This document shows positions 35,377 to 44,279 of a stretch of DNA of 64,000 nucleotides, piece after piece. Position 1 is the stretch's first letter. Every line of letters begins with the position of its first letter. The DNA is from Sulfobacillus thermotolerans. GTDB taxonomy: Bacteria > Bacillota > Sulfobacillia > Sulfobacillales > Sulfobacillaceae. A program made the position numbers and the translations under genes. The notes beneath the pieces are model-generated. The model searched no databases. It was not told the origin of the DNA and saw only the letters and a program-made list of their open reading frames with translations. The stretch lies in the NCBI GenBank assembly GCA_002951815.1, contig CP019454.1:2666001-2730000 (forward strand), read 5' to 3'.

Positions 35377-36822
35377 TTAGCGACTGATTCCTCCGAGTGA
35401 CACATACTTGATATCCAAGTATTCGTCCATCCCATAATGGCTGCCTTCGCGGCCCAAGCCAGATTCTTTGATCCCTCCAAAAGGGGCTTGAGCCGTGGAA
35501 GGAACCCCATCATTTGCCCCTAAAATACCATATTCCAGCTGCTCCGCGAGGCGGATGACCCGACCGACATCACGAGTGAAATAATAAGCCGCGAGGCCCG
35601 CTCTGGTATTATTGGCGCGTGCAATCACTTCCTCTTCCGTATCGAAGGCTAAAATCGCAGCCACTGGACCAAATGTTTCTTCTTGCGTAATAAGCATGGA
35701 TTCGTCGACGTTTGCCAAAACTGTCGGCGGATAAAAATATCCCAGTCCCTCGGGGCGCTCCCCTCCCAGTAACACACGCGCGCCCTTTTCTTGGGCATCC
35801 GCGACATGACGCGCAACCTTTGCCACCGCCCTAGAATCAATCAACGGACCGACACTGACATTGGGATCTAAACCATTGCCCATATGCATAGCGGCTAAAG
35901 CCGCTGTCAATTTACGGCTAAACTCCGCAACCACCGATCGTTGCACATATATTCGATTCGCCGCGACGCAACTTTCCCCCACACTCCGCATTTTTGCGAC
36001 CACCGCATTGGAAACGGCTGCATCGAGATCCGCATCTTCAAAAACAATAAAAGGGGCTTGACCTCCTAATTCCAACGAGACTCGCTTCATCGACTCAGCT
36101 GCTTGCGTCATTAATAATTTGCCGACCTGGGTAGACCCTGTAAACGAAATTTTACGCACGGAAAAATCCATCATCGCCACGTTCACAAGGGGGCCTGGTT
36201 GCGTTCCCGTGAGGACAGAAAGAACCCCTTGCGGCAACCCGACGTCCTCAAAAATCTTGGCAATTGCCAAAGCAGATAAGGGAGTCAGTTCCGACGGCTT
36301 GACAATAACGGGACACCCCGTGGCTAAAGCGGGGCCGACTTTTCGGGTAATCATCGCGGCAGGAAAGTTCCATGGCGTAATGGCCAAGGACACCCCAACG
36401 GGCCGTTTGATCACCAAAATCCGCTTATTGGCCGAACTAGCCGGAATGATTTCGCCATACACACGTTTGGCTTCTTCGCCAAACCATTCGAGAAAAGAGG
36501 CGGCATAGGCAATTTCTCCACGGGACTCATTCAAGGGCTTGCCTTCTTCTTCGGTCATCAATTGGGCTAACTCTTCCGTCTGCGCCCGCATTTGCTGCGC
36601 TGCGCGCAATAAAATCTGCGCTCTATCAGCGGCTGGAGCATCTGCCCACGACGCCTGTGCCGCGTGCGCGGCATCGATCGCTCGACGCATATCATCAGGA
36701 CCGGCATCGGGAACGCGTGCAATGACTTGCTCCGTTGCCGGATTGATGACATCAAAATAGGTACCACTTGCCGATTGAACCCATTCGCCACCGATAAATA
36801 ACTGTGCATTTGCAATGGCCAT
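35377..36822 (-). CDS. gabD: Succinate-semialdehyde dehydrogenase-type aldehyde dehydrogenase
   Basis: A 481-residue NAD(P)-dependent aldehyde dehydrogenase of the GabD group. TPWNFPAAMITRKVGPALA (cofactor site), SFTGSTQVGK, SLELGGQAPFIVFEDAD (catalytic Glu) and GESCVAANRI (catalytic Cys) are all present. Beside the 4-hydroxyphenylacetate genes it would oxidise succinic semialdehyde, the last product of that pathway, to succinate. A hairpin separates it from the hpaC-like gene, so it may have its own promoter. Confidence 0.87.
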   Translation of the reverse strand: MAIANAQLFIGGEWVQSASGTYFDVINPATEQVIARVPDAGPDDMRRAIDAAHAAQASWADAPAADRAQILLRAAQQMRAQTEELAQLMTEEEGKPLNESRGEIAYAASFLEWFGEEAKRVYGEIIPASSANKRILVIKRPVGVSLAITPWNFPAAMITRKVGPALATGCPVIVKPSELTPLSALAIAKIFEDVGLPQGVLSVLTGTQPGPLVNVAMMDFSVRKISFTGSTQVGKLLMTQAAESMKRVSLELGGQAPFIVFEDADLDAAVSNAVVAKMRSVGESCVAANRIYVQRSVVAEFSRKLTAALAAMHMGNGLDPNVSVGPLIDSRAVAKVARHVADAQEKGARVLLGGERPEGLGYFYPPTVLANVDESMLITQEETFGPVAAILAFDTEEEVIARANNTRAGLAAYYFTRDVGRVIRLAEQLEYGILGANDGVPSTAQAPFGGIKESGLGREGSHYGMDEYLDIKYVSLGGISR

Positions 36823-36900
36823 AGCGCATTCTCCCTTTCGACCCTTTCTCTGGCATCGACTGCCTATTCACATATTCGCAAAGGCTTAGTCTAACCCTGA

Positions 36901-36931
36901 TAAAGGGGCAGCCTCAAAAGCTGCCCCTTTA
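36901..36931 (-). terminator. Terminator-like hairpin between hpaC and gabD
   Basis: A 12-bp perfect stem (36901-36912 with 36920-36931) has a CTCAAAA loop. The stem ends in TTTA on the minus strand, but no further T-run follows. Confidence 0.5.
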
Positions 36932-36947
36932 TCCAACATGCCGACAT

Positions 36948-37490
36948 TTAGAGCTCGAGTAATAACCCTTCCGCGTCACGCTCCTCATCCAAGCGATGAT
37001 AGTACCTCCCACCAAAAAACACGAGGGGCTTGGCTATATCAGAGGACGTCCCGAAATCTTCGACACGCGCCAACAACAAGACATGATCCCCCGCCTCGAC
37101 TTCTTGGACAGCGGTACATAAAAACCATGCAGCCGCTTGTTCCATAATCACATAAGGGGCGGATACCTCGCAGAACGGCACGGGAATGGGCAACCCATTT
37201 AAGGCTTGTAGACCACGCCCTCCAAACTTATCCGACCAGTATTGTTGGTCATGATTCAGAATGCTGACAGCAAAGTGGCGTTGACGTTGGAGAATGGGGA
37301 GCATTTTGGCCGAACGACTTACCGCCGTGGCAATTAACAAGGGGTCTAAAGACACCGACATAAAAGCGTTGGCCGTCATCGCATGAACATGGTCATCGTC
37401 CGTTGCTGTCAACACCGTGACACCTGTGGCAAAACGGCCACATGCTTGGCGAAAATGCCGCGCACGCCGCTGTTGTTCCTCATCCGTCAT
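36948..37490 (-). CDS. hpaC: Flavin reductase, HpaC-like
   Basis: A 180-residue flavin reductase-like FMN/FAD protein (FATGVTVLTATDDDHVHAMTANAF, SLDPLLIATAVSRSAK, GGRYYHRLD). It would supply reduced FADH2 to the oxygenase encoded at 41623-43080. AAGGAGG precedes ATG 37490. It lies in the minus-strand hpa operon, whereas the oxygenase is on the plus strand. Confidence 0.88.
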   Translation of the reverse strand: MTDEEQQRRARHFRQACGRFATGVTVLTATDDDHVHAMTANAFMSVSLDPLLIATAVSRSAKMLPILQRQRHFAVSILNHDQQYWSDKFGGRGLQALNGLPIPVPFCEVSAPYVIMEQAAAWFLCTAVQEVEAGDHVLLLARVEDFGTSSDIAKPLVFFGGRYYHRLDEERDAEGLLLEL

Positions 37491-37517
37491 CGTCAGTCCC
37501 TCCTTAGTCGTCCACCA

Positions 37518-39008
37518 TTACACGCCTAACTTCGGAATCTTATGGGACCCCGTCGCCACGTGAACTGTTTTGGTCTCTGTGTAGAAGTCAAAGGAGTAAT
37601 GGCCGCCTTCACGCCCGAACCCTGACCATTTGGATCCTCCAAAGGGAGTGCGTAGGTCGCGAACGTTTTGAGAATTAATCCACACCATGCCCGACTCGAT
37701 CCCATAGGAAAAACGTTGCGCACGGGTTGCATTCCCCGTCCAAACATAACTCGCTAAGCCATAACGCACATCATTCGCCATATTCAGAGCTTCATCATCA
37801 CTATCAAACGGCATCGCAACGAGAACCGGACCAAAAATTTCTTCTTGGGCAACCCGCATATCGTTACGCACGTCGGTCAATAAGGTCGGCAATAAATAAT
37901 TTCCATTAGGTAGATCAGCAGGGCGCCGCCCACCCGTTGCAACCGTAAAGCCCTCCACAGGAGATAAATCAACGTAGGACTTCACGCGAGCCCAATGGTC
38001 TGGGTGAATTAACGGTCCAATTTCCGTATTCGGGTCAAGCGGGTGTCCCACTTTAATGCGTGGAATTCTGTCGAGAAGACCGGCGACAAACCGGTCGTAA
38101 ATGCTCGATTCAATCAATACGCGAGACCCCGCGGTACAGCGTTCGCCATTCAACGTAAAAATACCGAAGAGGACCGCATCGAGGGCGCGTTCGAGATCAG
38201 CATCACCAAATACCACAACCGGTGACTTTCCGCCGAGCTCCATGGAGAACCGTTTGAGAAATTGAGACCCGGTCCGCATAATTTCTTGACCCGTGGTTGT
38301 CTCGCCCGTAAACGAGATAAGGGGAACACGAGGATGGCTCACGAGCGCCGCCCCCGCACTCTCCCCAAATCCATGAACAACGTTAAAGACGCCTGGCGGC
38401 AAATCCGCCTCTTGAATAAGGCGTGCTAGACGATAGGCCGTCAATGGAGACCATTCGGCCGGCTTCAACACAGCGGTATCGCCCGACGCCAAACAGGGCG
38501 CAATTTTCCACGTTTCCAACATAAGAGGGGTATTCCATGGCGTAATTAGTCCCGCTACGCCAATGGGTTGGCGAATAGAATAGTTCATGAAATGTGGGGG
38601 ATTGGGAAATGATTCCCCCAAGTTCCTTGTCGCCATTTCGGCGAAGAAACGGAAATTGTCCGCTGCTCGGTGAACTTGACCACGCGTCTGATGAATCGGA
38701 ATGCCAGTATCGAGGGACTCCCACATCGCCATTTCCTCATCGTCAGCCTCCAGCTTGTCGGCAATGCGAAATAAATACCGTTCCCGGTCCTTCGGAGTCA
38801 TATCACGCCAATAACGCTGCCATGCGTCGTAAGCACTAGACACAGCCCGATCAATATCTTCTGCAGATCCTGAAGCGACTGTGGCCAATGGCGTATTGGT
38901 ATCTGGATTGAGGGATTCAAACCGCTCCCCGCTCACGGACTCGACAAACTCTCCTCCAATCAAATGGGGAATAAAAGGGGGAATTTCCGGATGGGTTGGT
39001 GTTGCCAT
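37518..39008 (-). CDS. hpaE: 5-carboxymethyl-2-hydroxymuconate semialdehyde dehydrogenase
   Basis: A 496-residue aldehyde dehydrogenase. TPWNTPLMLETWKIAPCLA, SFTGETTTGQ, MELGGKSPVVVFGDAD and GERCTAGSRV provide the cofactor site, catalytic Glu and catalytic Cys. The HpaE assignment combines sequence type with position between the HpaG-like and HpaC-like genes. AAGGAGG precedes ATG 39008. Confidence 0.87.
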   Translation of the reverse strand: MATPTHPEIPPFIPHLIGGEFVESVSGERFESLNPDTNTPLATVASGSAEDIDRAVSSAYDAWQRYWRDMTPKDRERYLFRIADKLEADDEEMAMWESLDTGIPIHQTRGQVHRAADNFRFFAEMATRNLGESFPNPPHFMNYSIRQPIGVAGLITPWNTPLMLETWKIAPCLASGDTAVLKPAEWSPLTAYRLARLIQEADLPPGVFNVVHGFGESAGAALVSHPRVPLISFTGETTTGQEIMRTGSQFLKRFSMELGGKSPVVVFGDADLERALDAVLFGIFTLNGERCTAGSRVLIESSIYDRFVAGLLDRIPRIKVGHPLDPNTEIGPLIHPDHWARVKSYVDLSPVEGFTVATGGRRPADLPNGNYLLPTLLTDVRNDMRVAQEEIFGPVLVAMPFDSDDEALNMANDVRYGLASYVWTGNATRAQRFSYGIESGMVWINSQNVRDLRTPFGGSKWSGFGREGGHYSFDFYTETKTVHVATGSHKIPKLGV

Positions 39009-39028
39009 GGGCGATAACCTCCTTGTAT

Positions 39029-39772
39029 CTACTGCTCGGCGATAACGCGATTTTCGAGTACGCCAATCCCTTCGACTGAGCAGCGAATGACGTCACCAGG
39101 ATGCACGGGCGCAATTCCCGTGGGCGTTCCCGTGAGAATCACGTCATATGGCTCCAGGGTCATAAACTCGGATAAATAGGCAATAATCTGAGGAATAGAG
39201 TACGTAAGAAACTGCGTGTTTCCATCTTGTTTTAACTGTCCGTTAACCTCAGTACGCAAGGCCAAATGACCCGCATTAGGTATATCTTCTGCGCTGACCA
39301 ACCACGGTCCTAAGGGCAAGAAGGTGTCAAATCCTTTGGCCTTAACGGGAGGACGAAACGTGTTCCGAATAAAGTCACGGCAGGTAAAATCGTTGGCAAC
39401 CGTATACCCTAAAATATAATCCCACGCGGCCTCTTCCCGAATGTTTCGTCCCGTACGACCGATAACAACAGCCAGCTCGGTTTCATAATGACAATATTGC
39501 GCTCCCTGAGGGTATATAATCGCGCCTTGATGACCAATCAACGTAGTGAGGGGTTTAAAAAACAATACCGGATCCTCCGGTTCATCCAGCTGCAGTTCGG
39601 CCGCGTGACTTTGATAATTTAAGGCGAGACCAATCACTTGACGAACCGGGACCGGAGGCAGCCATTGAACGTCATTAGCGTTCCAGGGACGGCCTTGATG
39701 ATCAAGAATTTGACCATCTTGCCATGTTCCTTCCATAATGCGTCCCGACGCCGCAAATCGTAACGTTTTCAT
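39029..39772 (-). CDS. Fumarylacetoacetate hydrolase-family protein, HpaG-like
   Basis: A 247-residue single-domain FAH protein. VIGLALNYQSHAAEL, the metal ligands in YETELAVVIGR, GYTVANDFTCRDF and DVILTGTPTGIAPVHPGD are classic. It likely acts as 5-oxopent-3-ene-1,2,5-tricarboxylate decarboxylase. Enteric HpaG is a fused two-domain decarboxylase/isomerase of about 430 aa, so this is half-size. It overlaps the DapA-like gene by 4 bases (ATGA). Confidence 0.85.
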   Translation of the reverse strand: MKTLRFAASGRIMEGTWQDGQILDHQGRPWNANDVQWLPPVPVRQVIGLALNYQSHAAELQLDEPEDPVLFFKPLTTLIGHQGAIIYPQGAQYCHYETELAVVIGRTGRNIREEAAWDYILGYTVANDFTCRDFIRNTFRPPVKAKGFDTFLPLGPWLVSAEDIPNAGHLALRTEVNGQLKQDGNTQFLTYSIPQIIAYLSEFMTLEPYDVILTGTPTGIAPVHPGDVIRCSVEGIGVLENRVIAEQ

Positions 39773-40710
39773 GCCCGCGCCTCCCCTGTCTCTGGAAGCA
39801 GGCGATATTGAATCAGAATTTGCCTTAATGCCTCGGTCTTATGGGGGTCAAGAAGGGTTAAGGGCAAACGAATAACCGGTTGAATTTTTCCCATCAACGC
39901 CATGGCCGTTTTTAAGGGGCCTGGATTGGTTTCCCAAAACAGCGCTTGATTTAACGCCAGGAGTTGATAATGCAGTTCACGTGCCTCATGCCAACGATTA
40001 TCTCGGACATAATTGTATAAATCAGCCACCGGGGTAGGCAATAAATTCGCCGTGGCGCTAATATGACCCGCTCCCCCTATCGCTAGCATAGGAAAGCATA
40101 ACGTTTCAATGCCCGAATAGACGAGAAAATCCAACCCCAGTTGATCCAAGACCAAAGAGACCTGTTCAAAGTCCTTATTCGATTCTTTGATGCCAATCAC
40201 ATTAGGGGCCTTATCCCGAATTTTTCGAACAGTAGATGGTTCAATATTCAAAGCCGTTCGTCCCGGAATGTTGTAAATGATAATGGGAAGCGATGTCGAC
40301 CGAGCAACTAGCGAAAAGTATTCCACTAATCCCGCTTGAGATGGGCGATTGTAGTACGGCACGATGACCAAAGCGCCATCTGCACCTAAGACTTCGGCCC
40401 GTTTCGTCAATCTTAAAGTTTCTTCTAGGTTATTGGTTCCCGTCGCTGGTATCACCGGCACACGCCCATGGACCTGGCGGATCACCACCTCAAAAATTTC
40501 TTCCCGCTCCTCCAACGTCAATGCACTGGGCTCTCCTGTGGTACCCGTAACGGACAAACCGTGACTTCCCGCAGCGATTTGCCATTCCACTAGGGTCTTC
40601 AATGTGTCAACGTCCACATGGTTATCCTTGGTAAAGGGCGTAACCAAGGGCACAATCGAGCCTCGCAAACGATCGTAAGCGATGATAACCGCCTCCTTAA
40701 ATAGCCACAC
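39769..40710 (-). CDS. Dihydrodipicolinate synthase-family aldolase in the hpa operon
   Basis: A class I pyruvate aldolase of up to 313 residues: GSIVPLVTPF, GTTGEPSALTLEERE, IIYNIPGRTALNIE (catalytic Tyr) and NVIGIKESNKD (Schiff-base Lys). In this operon it probably replaces HpaI, cleaving 4-hydroxy-2-oxoheptanedioate to pyruvate and succinic semialdehyde. The start is uncertain: AAGGAGG lies 14-20 bases inside the ORF and the codons just after it are ATC ATC, while GTG 40710 has no ribosome site. Confidence 0.8.
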   Translation of the reverse strand: MWLFKEAVIIAYDRLRGSIVPLVTPFTKDNHVDVDTLKTLVEWQIAAGSHGLSVTGTTGEPSALTLEEREEIFEVVIRQVHGRVPVIPATGTNNLEETLRLTKRAEVLGADGALVIVPYYNRPSQAGLVEYFSLVARSTSLPIIIYNIPGRTALNIEPSTVRKIRDKAPNVIGIKESNKDFEQVSLVLDQLGLDFLVYSGIETLCFPMLAIGGAGHISATANLLPTPVADLYNYVRDNRWHEARELHYQLLALNQALFWETNPGPLKTAMALMGKIQPVIRLPLTLLDPHKTEALRQILIQYRLLPETGEARA

Positions 40711-40833
40711 TTTTGTGCTTATTTTTTATCATATAGGATTTCTTGTAGAATTGCCTTAGAAATCCTCGACACGGCCGAAAAAACACCGTTTAAACACATG
40801 CATTATATTTTATTTTTAATTACCTGAACACTC

Positions 40834-40861
40834 TTGATCTTATTTTATTTTTATTTATAAT
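40834..40861 (+). promoter_or_regulatory. Promoter of the GntR regulator in the divergent hpa intergenic region
   Basis: TTGATC (40834-40839), a 16-bp spacer and TATAAT (40856-40861) lie in an AT-rich 200-bp gap between the divergent hpa units. The opposite unit must also be transcribed from this gap. Confidence 0.6.
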
Positions 40862-40908
40862 CTCAAAGAGAACTGTTCACACAGCGAGTATACAAAGGGG
40901 ATGACACC

Positions 40909-41577
40909 GTGCAGTCAAAACACGAAGAAGCGTATCACATACTCCGTCAACGCATTCTCAGCGGCGCTCTAACGTCCGGATACCGATTAGTGACGGACAA
41001 CTTAGCCCGCGAATTGGATATGAGCGCGAGTCCGATTCGAGAAGCGATACGACGCCTTGAGGCGGAGGGGTTGGTCACGCACATTCGCAATGTTGGCGCG
41101 CTGGTGACTACCATGGACAGTACGCGTTATGTGAGCGCTCTCGAAACCCTGGCGGTTTTGGAAGGATACGCCACGGCCACAGCCGCTGCGGCTATGACGC
41201 CACGGGATTTTGAAAAACTTGAGGCTCTTACCGACCATATGCACGACGCTATAAACCAAGCCGATCCCTTGAAATATCATCAGCTAAACCGAGCCTTTCA
41301 CGAAGGCATTTATGCGGTATGCCCAAATTCGGTCTTAACGGAACAAATTCACCGGTTATGGGATAGTTTAGACGCAATTCGTCACAATATTTTCATACTA
41401 TTACCAGAACGCACACAGGCTTCGCTCACCGAACACTATCGCCTTATCAATGCGATGCGTTCCGGAAAAGACCCCGCCTTTATTGAACAACTCGCCCGCG
41501 CGCATAAGCAATCCACCATTAAAGCATTTCTCGCCTCGCAACACGTTGATAACACTGGAAGTCGTTCGGCCCCTTAA
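40909..41577 (+). CDS. GntR-family (FCD) regulator of the hpa cluster
   Basis: A 222-residue regulator. An N-terminal winged helix (AYHILRQRILSGALTSG, LARELDMSASPIREAIRRLEAEG) precedes an FCD ligand domain with metal-binding His residues (NRAFHEGIYAV, LTEHYRLINAM). GTG 40909 follows AAGGGGATG. Its place between the divergent hpa units suggests that it controls both, unlike the MarR-type HpaR of enterics. Confidence 0.87.
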   Translation: MQSKHEEAYHILRQRILSGALTSGYRLVTDNLARELDMSASPIREAIRRLEAEGLVTHIRNVGALVTTMDSTRYVSALETLAVLEGYATATAAAAMTPRDFEKLEALTDHMHDAINQADPLKYHQLNRAFHEGIYAVCPNSVLTEQIHRLWDSLDAIRHNIFILLPERTQASLTEHYRLINAMRSGKDPAFIEQLARAHKQSTIKAFLASQHVDNTGSRSAP

Positions 41578-41622
41578 TCACCGTGAACCATAAGGATACA
41601 AGCACAAGAAAGGAGCTCACCT

Positions 41623-43080
41623 ATGGGCATTCGTACGGGACAGCAATATCTCGACCAAATTAACCAGCAACATCGAGAACTATGGATTCGTGGAGAGAAA
41701 ATCACCACAAATGTTTCTGAACACCCCGCATTTCATAACATTACACACACAATGGCCCATCTCTATGACATGCAACACGATCCGAATTTACAAGATATTA
41801 TGACCTACCCTTCCCCCACGAGCGGCGAGCGCGTAAGTTTGTCCTTCCTACAACCCAAAACGAAAGAGGACCTTATTCGCAAACGCATTATGATGAAACA
41901 ATGGGCCGATTATGCTGGTGGAATGTTAGGGCGTTCTCCTGACTACTTGAATAGTTCTGTTATTGCACTGGCTGCAGCAGCTGACTACTTTGGAGACAAT
42001 GATCCGCGTTTTGGTGATAACATCCAACGCTATTATGAATACATTCGCGAAAACGATCTCTGCACTACCCATACTCTTATCAATCCTCAATCCAATCGTG
42101 GTGCCTCTGCGTCCGAATCGACGAATGCGCCCATCGCGGCGCACATTGTGGAGCAGAACCCGACCAAAGGCGTGTTAATTCGGGGCGCGCGCATGCTCGC
42201 CACACTACCCGTCGCCGATGAATTATTGGTCTTTCCTTCCACGGTGATTAAAAATCGCCCTGAGGATCAAGCGTACGCCTTCGCCTTTGCTGTCCCGTGC
42301 GATATTCCCGGACTCAAGTTTCTCTGCCGCGAAAGTTTCGATTATGGCAGAAGCCACTATGATCATCCCTTAGGGTCGCGTTTTGAAGAAATGGACGCCG
42401 TAGTCGTGTTTGACGATGTCTGGGTTCCATGGGACAGGATATTTCTTCTGGGGCGCGGAGATCTCTGTAACGGCATGTACACCGAAACCGGTGCCGTAAA
42501 TCATATGGCCTATCAAGTGCTCGTCAAAAATATTGCGAAGGCCGAATTTGTATTAGGCGTCATGGCCAAAATTGCAGAGACCATTAATATCGGTCAATTC
42601 CAGCATGTTCAAGAAAAAATCGCCGAAACAGCGATGACTGTAGAAATGCTAAAAGCCTTTCAACGAGCCAGTGAAGCGGACGCCAGCATCAATCGCTGGG
42701 GACTCATGACACCCGATTTCGCCCCCCTAAATGCCATGCGCAACATCTTTCCTCGTATCTATCCCACGCTTATTCATTACCTTCAGCGTATCGGCGCAGG
42801 CGGCTTAATGGCCATTCCGTCTGAAGAAGACCTTGCCAATCCGCTTCTCGCTGCCGATATTCAGCGCTACTATCAAGCGGCCCAAGCCGATGCGGACAGC
42901 CGCAATCGTTTATACCGCCTGGCATGGGATATCGCGGTCAGTTCCTTCGGACAGCGTCAAGTCCTTTATGAGCAATTTTTCTTCGGAGACCCTGTTCGAA
43001 TGGCTAGTGCCTATTACCAAAGCTATCCGTTTGAACCGCTCAAAGAGCGGGTTGAGGCCCTACTGTATCGCAACGACTAA
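41623..43080 (+). CDS. hpaB: 4-hydroxyphenylacetate 3-monooxygenase, oxygenase component
   Basis: A 485-residue FADH2-dependent hydroxylase converting 4-hydroxyphenylacetate to homoprotocatechuate. GVLIRGARMLATLPVADELLVF, CRESFDYGRSHYDHPLGSRF, VVFDDVWVPWDRIF and GGLMAIPSEEDL are typical HpaB segments. AAAGGAG precedes ATG 41623. The reductase partner HpaC is encoded on the opposite arm of the cluster. Confidence 0.93.
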   Translation: MGIRTGQQYLDQINQQHRELWIRGEKITTNVSEHPAFHNITHTMAHLYDMQHDPNLQDIMTYPSPTSGERVSLSFLQPKTKEDLIRKRIMMKQWADYAGGMLGRSPDYLNSSVIALAAAADYFGDNDPRFGDNIQRYYEYIRENDLCTTHTLINPQSNRGASASESTNAPIAAHIVEQNPTKGVLIRGARMLATLPVADELLVFPSTVIKNRPEDQAYAFAFAVPCDIPGLKFLCRESFDYGRSHYDHPLGSRFEEMDAVVVFDDVWVPWDRIFLLGRGDLCNGMYTETGAVNHMAYQVLVKNIAKAEFVLGVMAKIAETINIGQFQHVQEKIAETAMTVEMLKAFQRASEADASINRWGLMTPDFAPLNAMRNIFPRIYPTLIHYLQRIGAGGLMAIPSEEDLANPLLAADIQRYYQAAQADADSRNRLYRLAWDIAVSSFGQRQVLYEQFFFGDPVRMASAYYQSYPFEPLKERVEALLYRND

Positions 43081-43198
43081 TCTTATGCAGAACCTTCGCC
43101 GTCAGCCCCAAAACGCAGTTCCTGGCATTGAGTCTCACAGGTTATGACCTAAACCGTACCGACGCCATCACAAACTCACTCAAAAGGGGGATTCGAGG

Positions 43199-44203
43199 AT
43201 GAGTACCACACCCCAAATCATTCGTACTGCCCACATTGAGTATCGGGTGACAGACCTAGAACGAGCCCGAGCCTTTTACGTAGACACGATTGGATTTGTC
43301 GTCACAGAGGCCACACCTGATGCGTTATACCTACGCGGATTAGAAGATCGCAACCATCACTGCCTGATTCTTCGTCGTGCCGATTCCCCCGGAATCGGTC
43401 ATGTGGCTTTTCAAGTCCGCGGTGCCGCCGATTTAGACATTCTAGAACGCTTATATCAACCCACCGCCCGCTATTTCCAACGTGTCCCGGCGGGAACCGA
43501 ACACGGCATAGGAGAAGCCCTTCGCATTCAAGACCAATGGGGATTTCCCCTAGAATTCTTCTGGGAGAGTGCCAAAGCCCCATGGATGCTCCAACGCTAT
43601 GATCAGTACCACGGCTTTGATGTCATGCGACTCGACCACGTAAGCTTTATTGTGTCGGAAATCGATCCGGCCTACCAATGGTATACTAATACCTTAGGTT
43701 TTGGATGTTCCGAAATGACTGTGACTAGCGATACCCCACCGATCAAATGGGGAGCATGGCTCCACCGGAAACAAACCTCTCACGATCTCGCGCTTCAAAT
43801 TGGGGTGGGTACGCCAATGATCCACCACGCCTCTTTTATTAGCGGATCCGTCCCCAGTCTATTGCGTGGCCTCGATGTCTTGGGAGCCCAAGGCTATCAT
43901 CGCCGGGTCGAGCGTGGCCCTGGTCGGCATGGAACCACCAATGCCTTCTTCTTGTATCTGCGCGATCCCGATGGGAATCGTTTGGAACTTTTTACGGGGG
44001 ACTATCTTTTAGCAGACCCCGATTGGGATCCGATTATCTGGAGCTTAGAAGATGAACAACGCCAGACATTTTGGGGGGCAGACGCGCCCGACTCATGGTT
44101 TAACGAGGCTATGACGGTGACCGATTGGCAAACAGGTCTGCCTCTGCCCACAACCGGATCCGCGGTGCAAACCCAGCCCACGTACCTTAACAGCCGACGG
44201 TAG
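43199..44203 (+). CDS. hpaD: 3,4-dihydroxyphenylacetate 2,3-dioxygenase (type I extradiol)
   Basis: A 334-residue two-module VOC dioxygenase that opens the homoprotocatechuate ring. The Fe/Mn ligands appear as His in MRLDHVSF, His in IHHASF and Glu in RLELFTGDY. RVERGPGRHG and an IIWSLEDEQRQTFWG tail match the Brevibacterium-type enzyme. It is not the LigB-type HpaD of enterics. AAAAGGGGG (43184-43191) precedes ATG 43199. Confidence 0.92.
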   Translation: MSTTPQIIRTAHIEYRVTDLERARAFYVDTIGFVVTEATPDALYLRGLEDRNHHCLILRRADSPGIGHVAFQVRGAADLDILERLYQPTARYFQRVPAGTEHGIGEALRIQDQWGFPLEFFWESAKAPWMLQRYDQYHGFDVMRLDHVSFIVSEIDPAYQWYTNTLGFGCSEMTVTSDTPPIKWGAWLHRKQTSHDLALQIGVGTPMIHHASFISGSVPSLLRGLDVLGAQGYHRRVERGPGRHGTTNAFFLYLRDPDGNRLELFTGDYLLADPDWDPIIWSLEDEQRQTFWGADAPDSWFNEAMTVTDWQTGLPLPTTGSAVQTQPTYLNSRR

Positions 44204-44208
44204 CAAGC

Positions 44209-44241
44209 GCAGGCATTAGGGCCGCAATCCCTAATGCCTGC
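44209..44241 (+). terminator. Strong hairpin between hpaD and the MFS gene
   Basis: A perfect 13-bp stem (44209-44221 with 44229-44241) has a 7-nt loop. It lacks a T-run, so it may stabilise the hpaBD mRNA or reduce read-through. Confidence 0.45.
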
Positions 44242-44279
44242 AGATTCCACGCGATAATACTCAACTGGGAGGGATCTTC

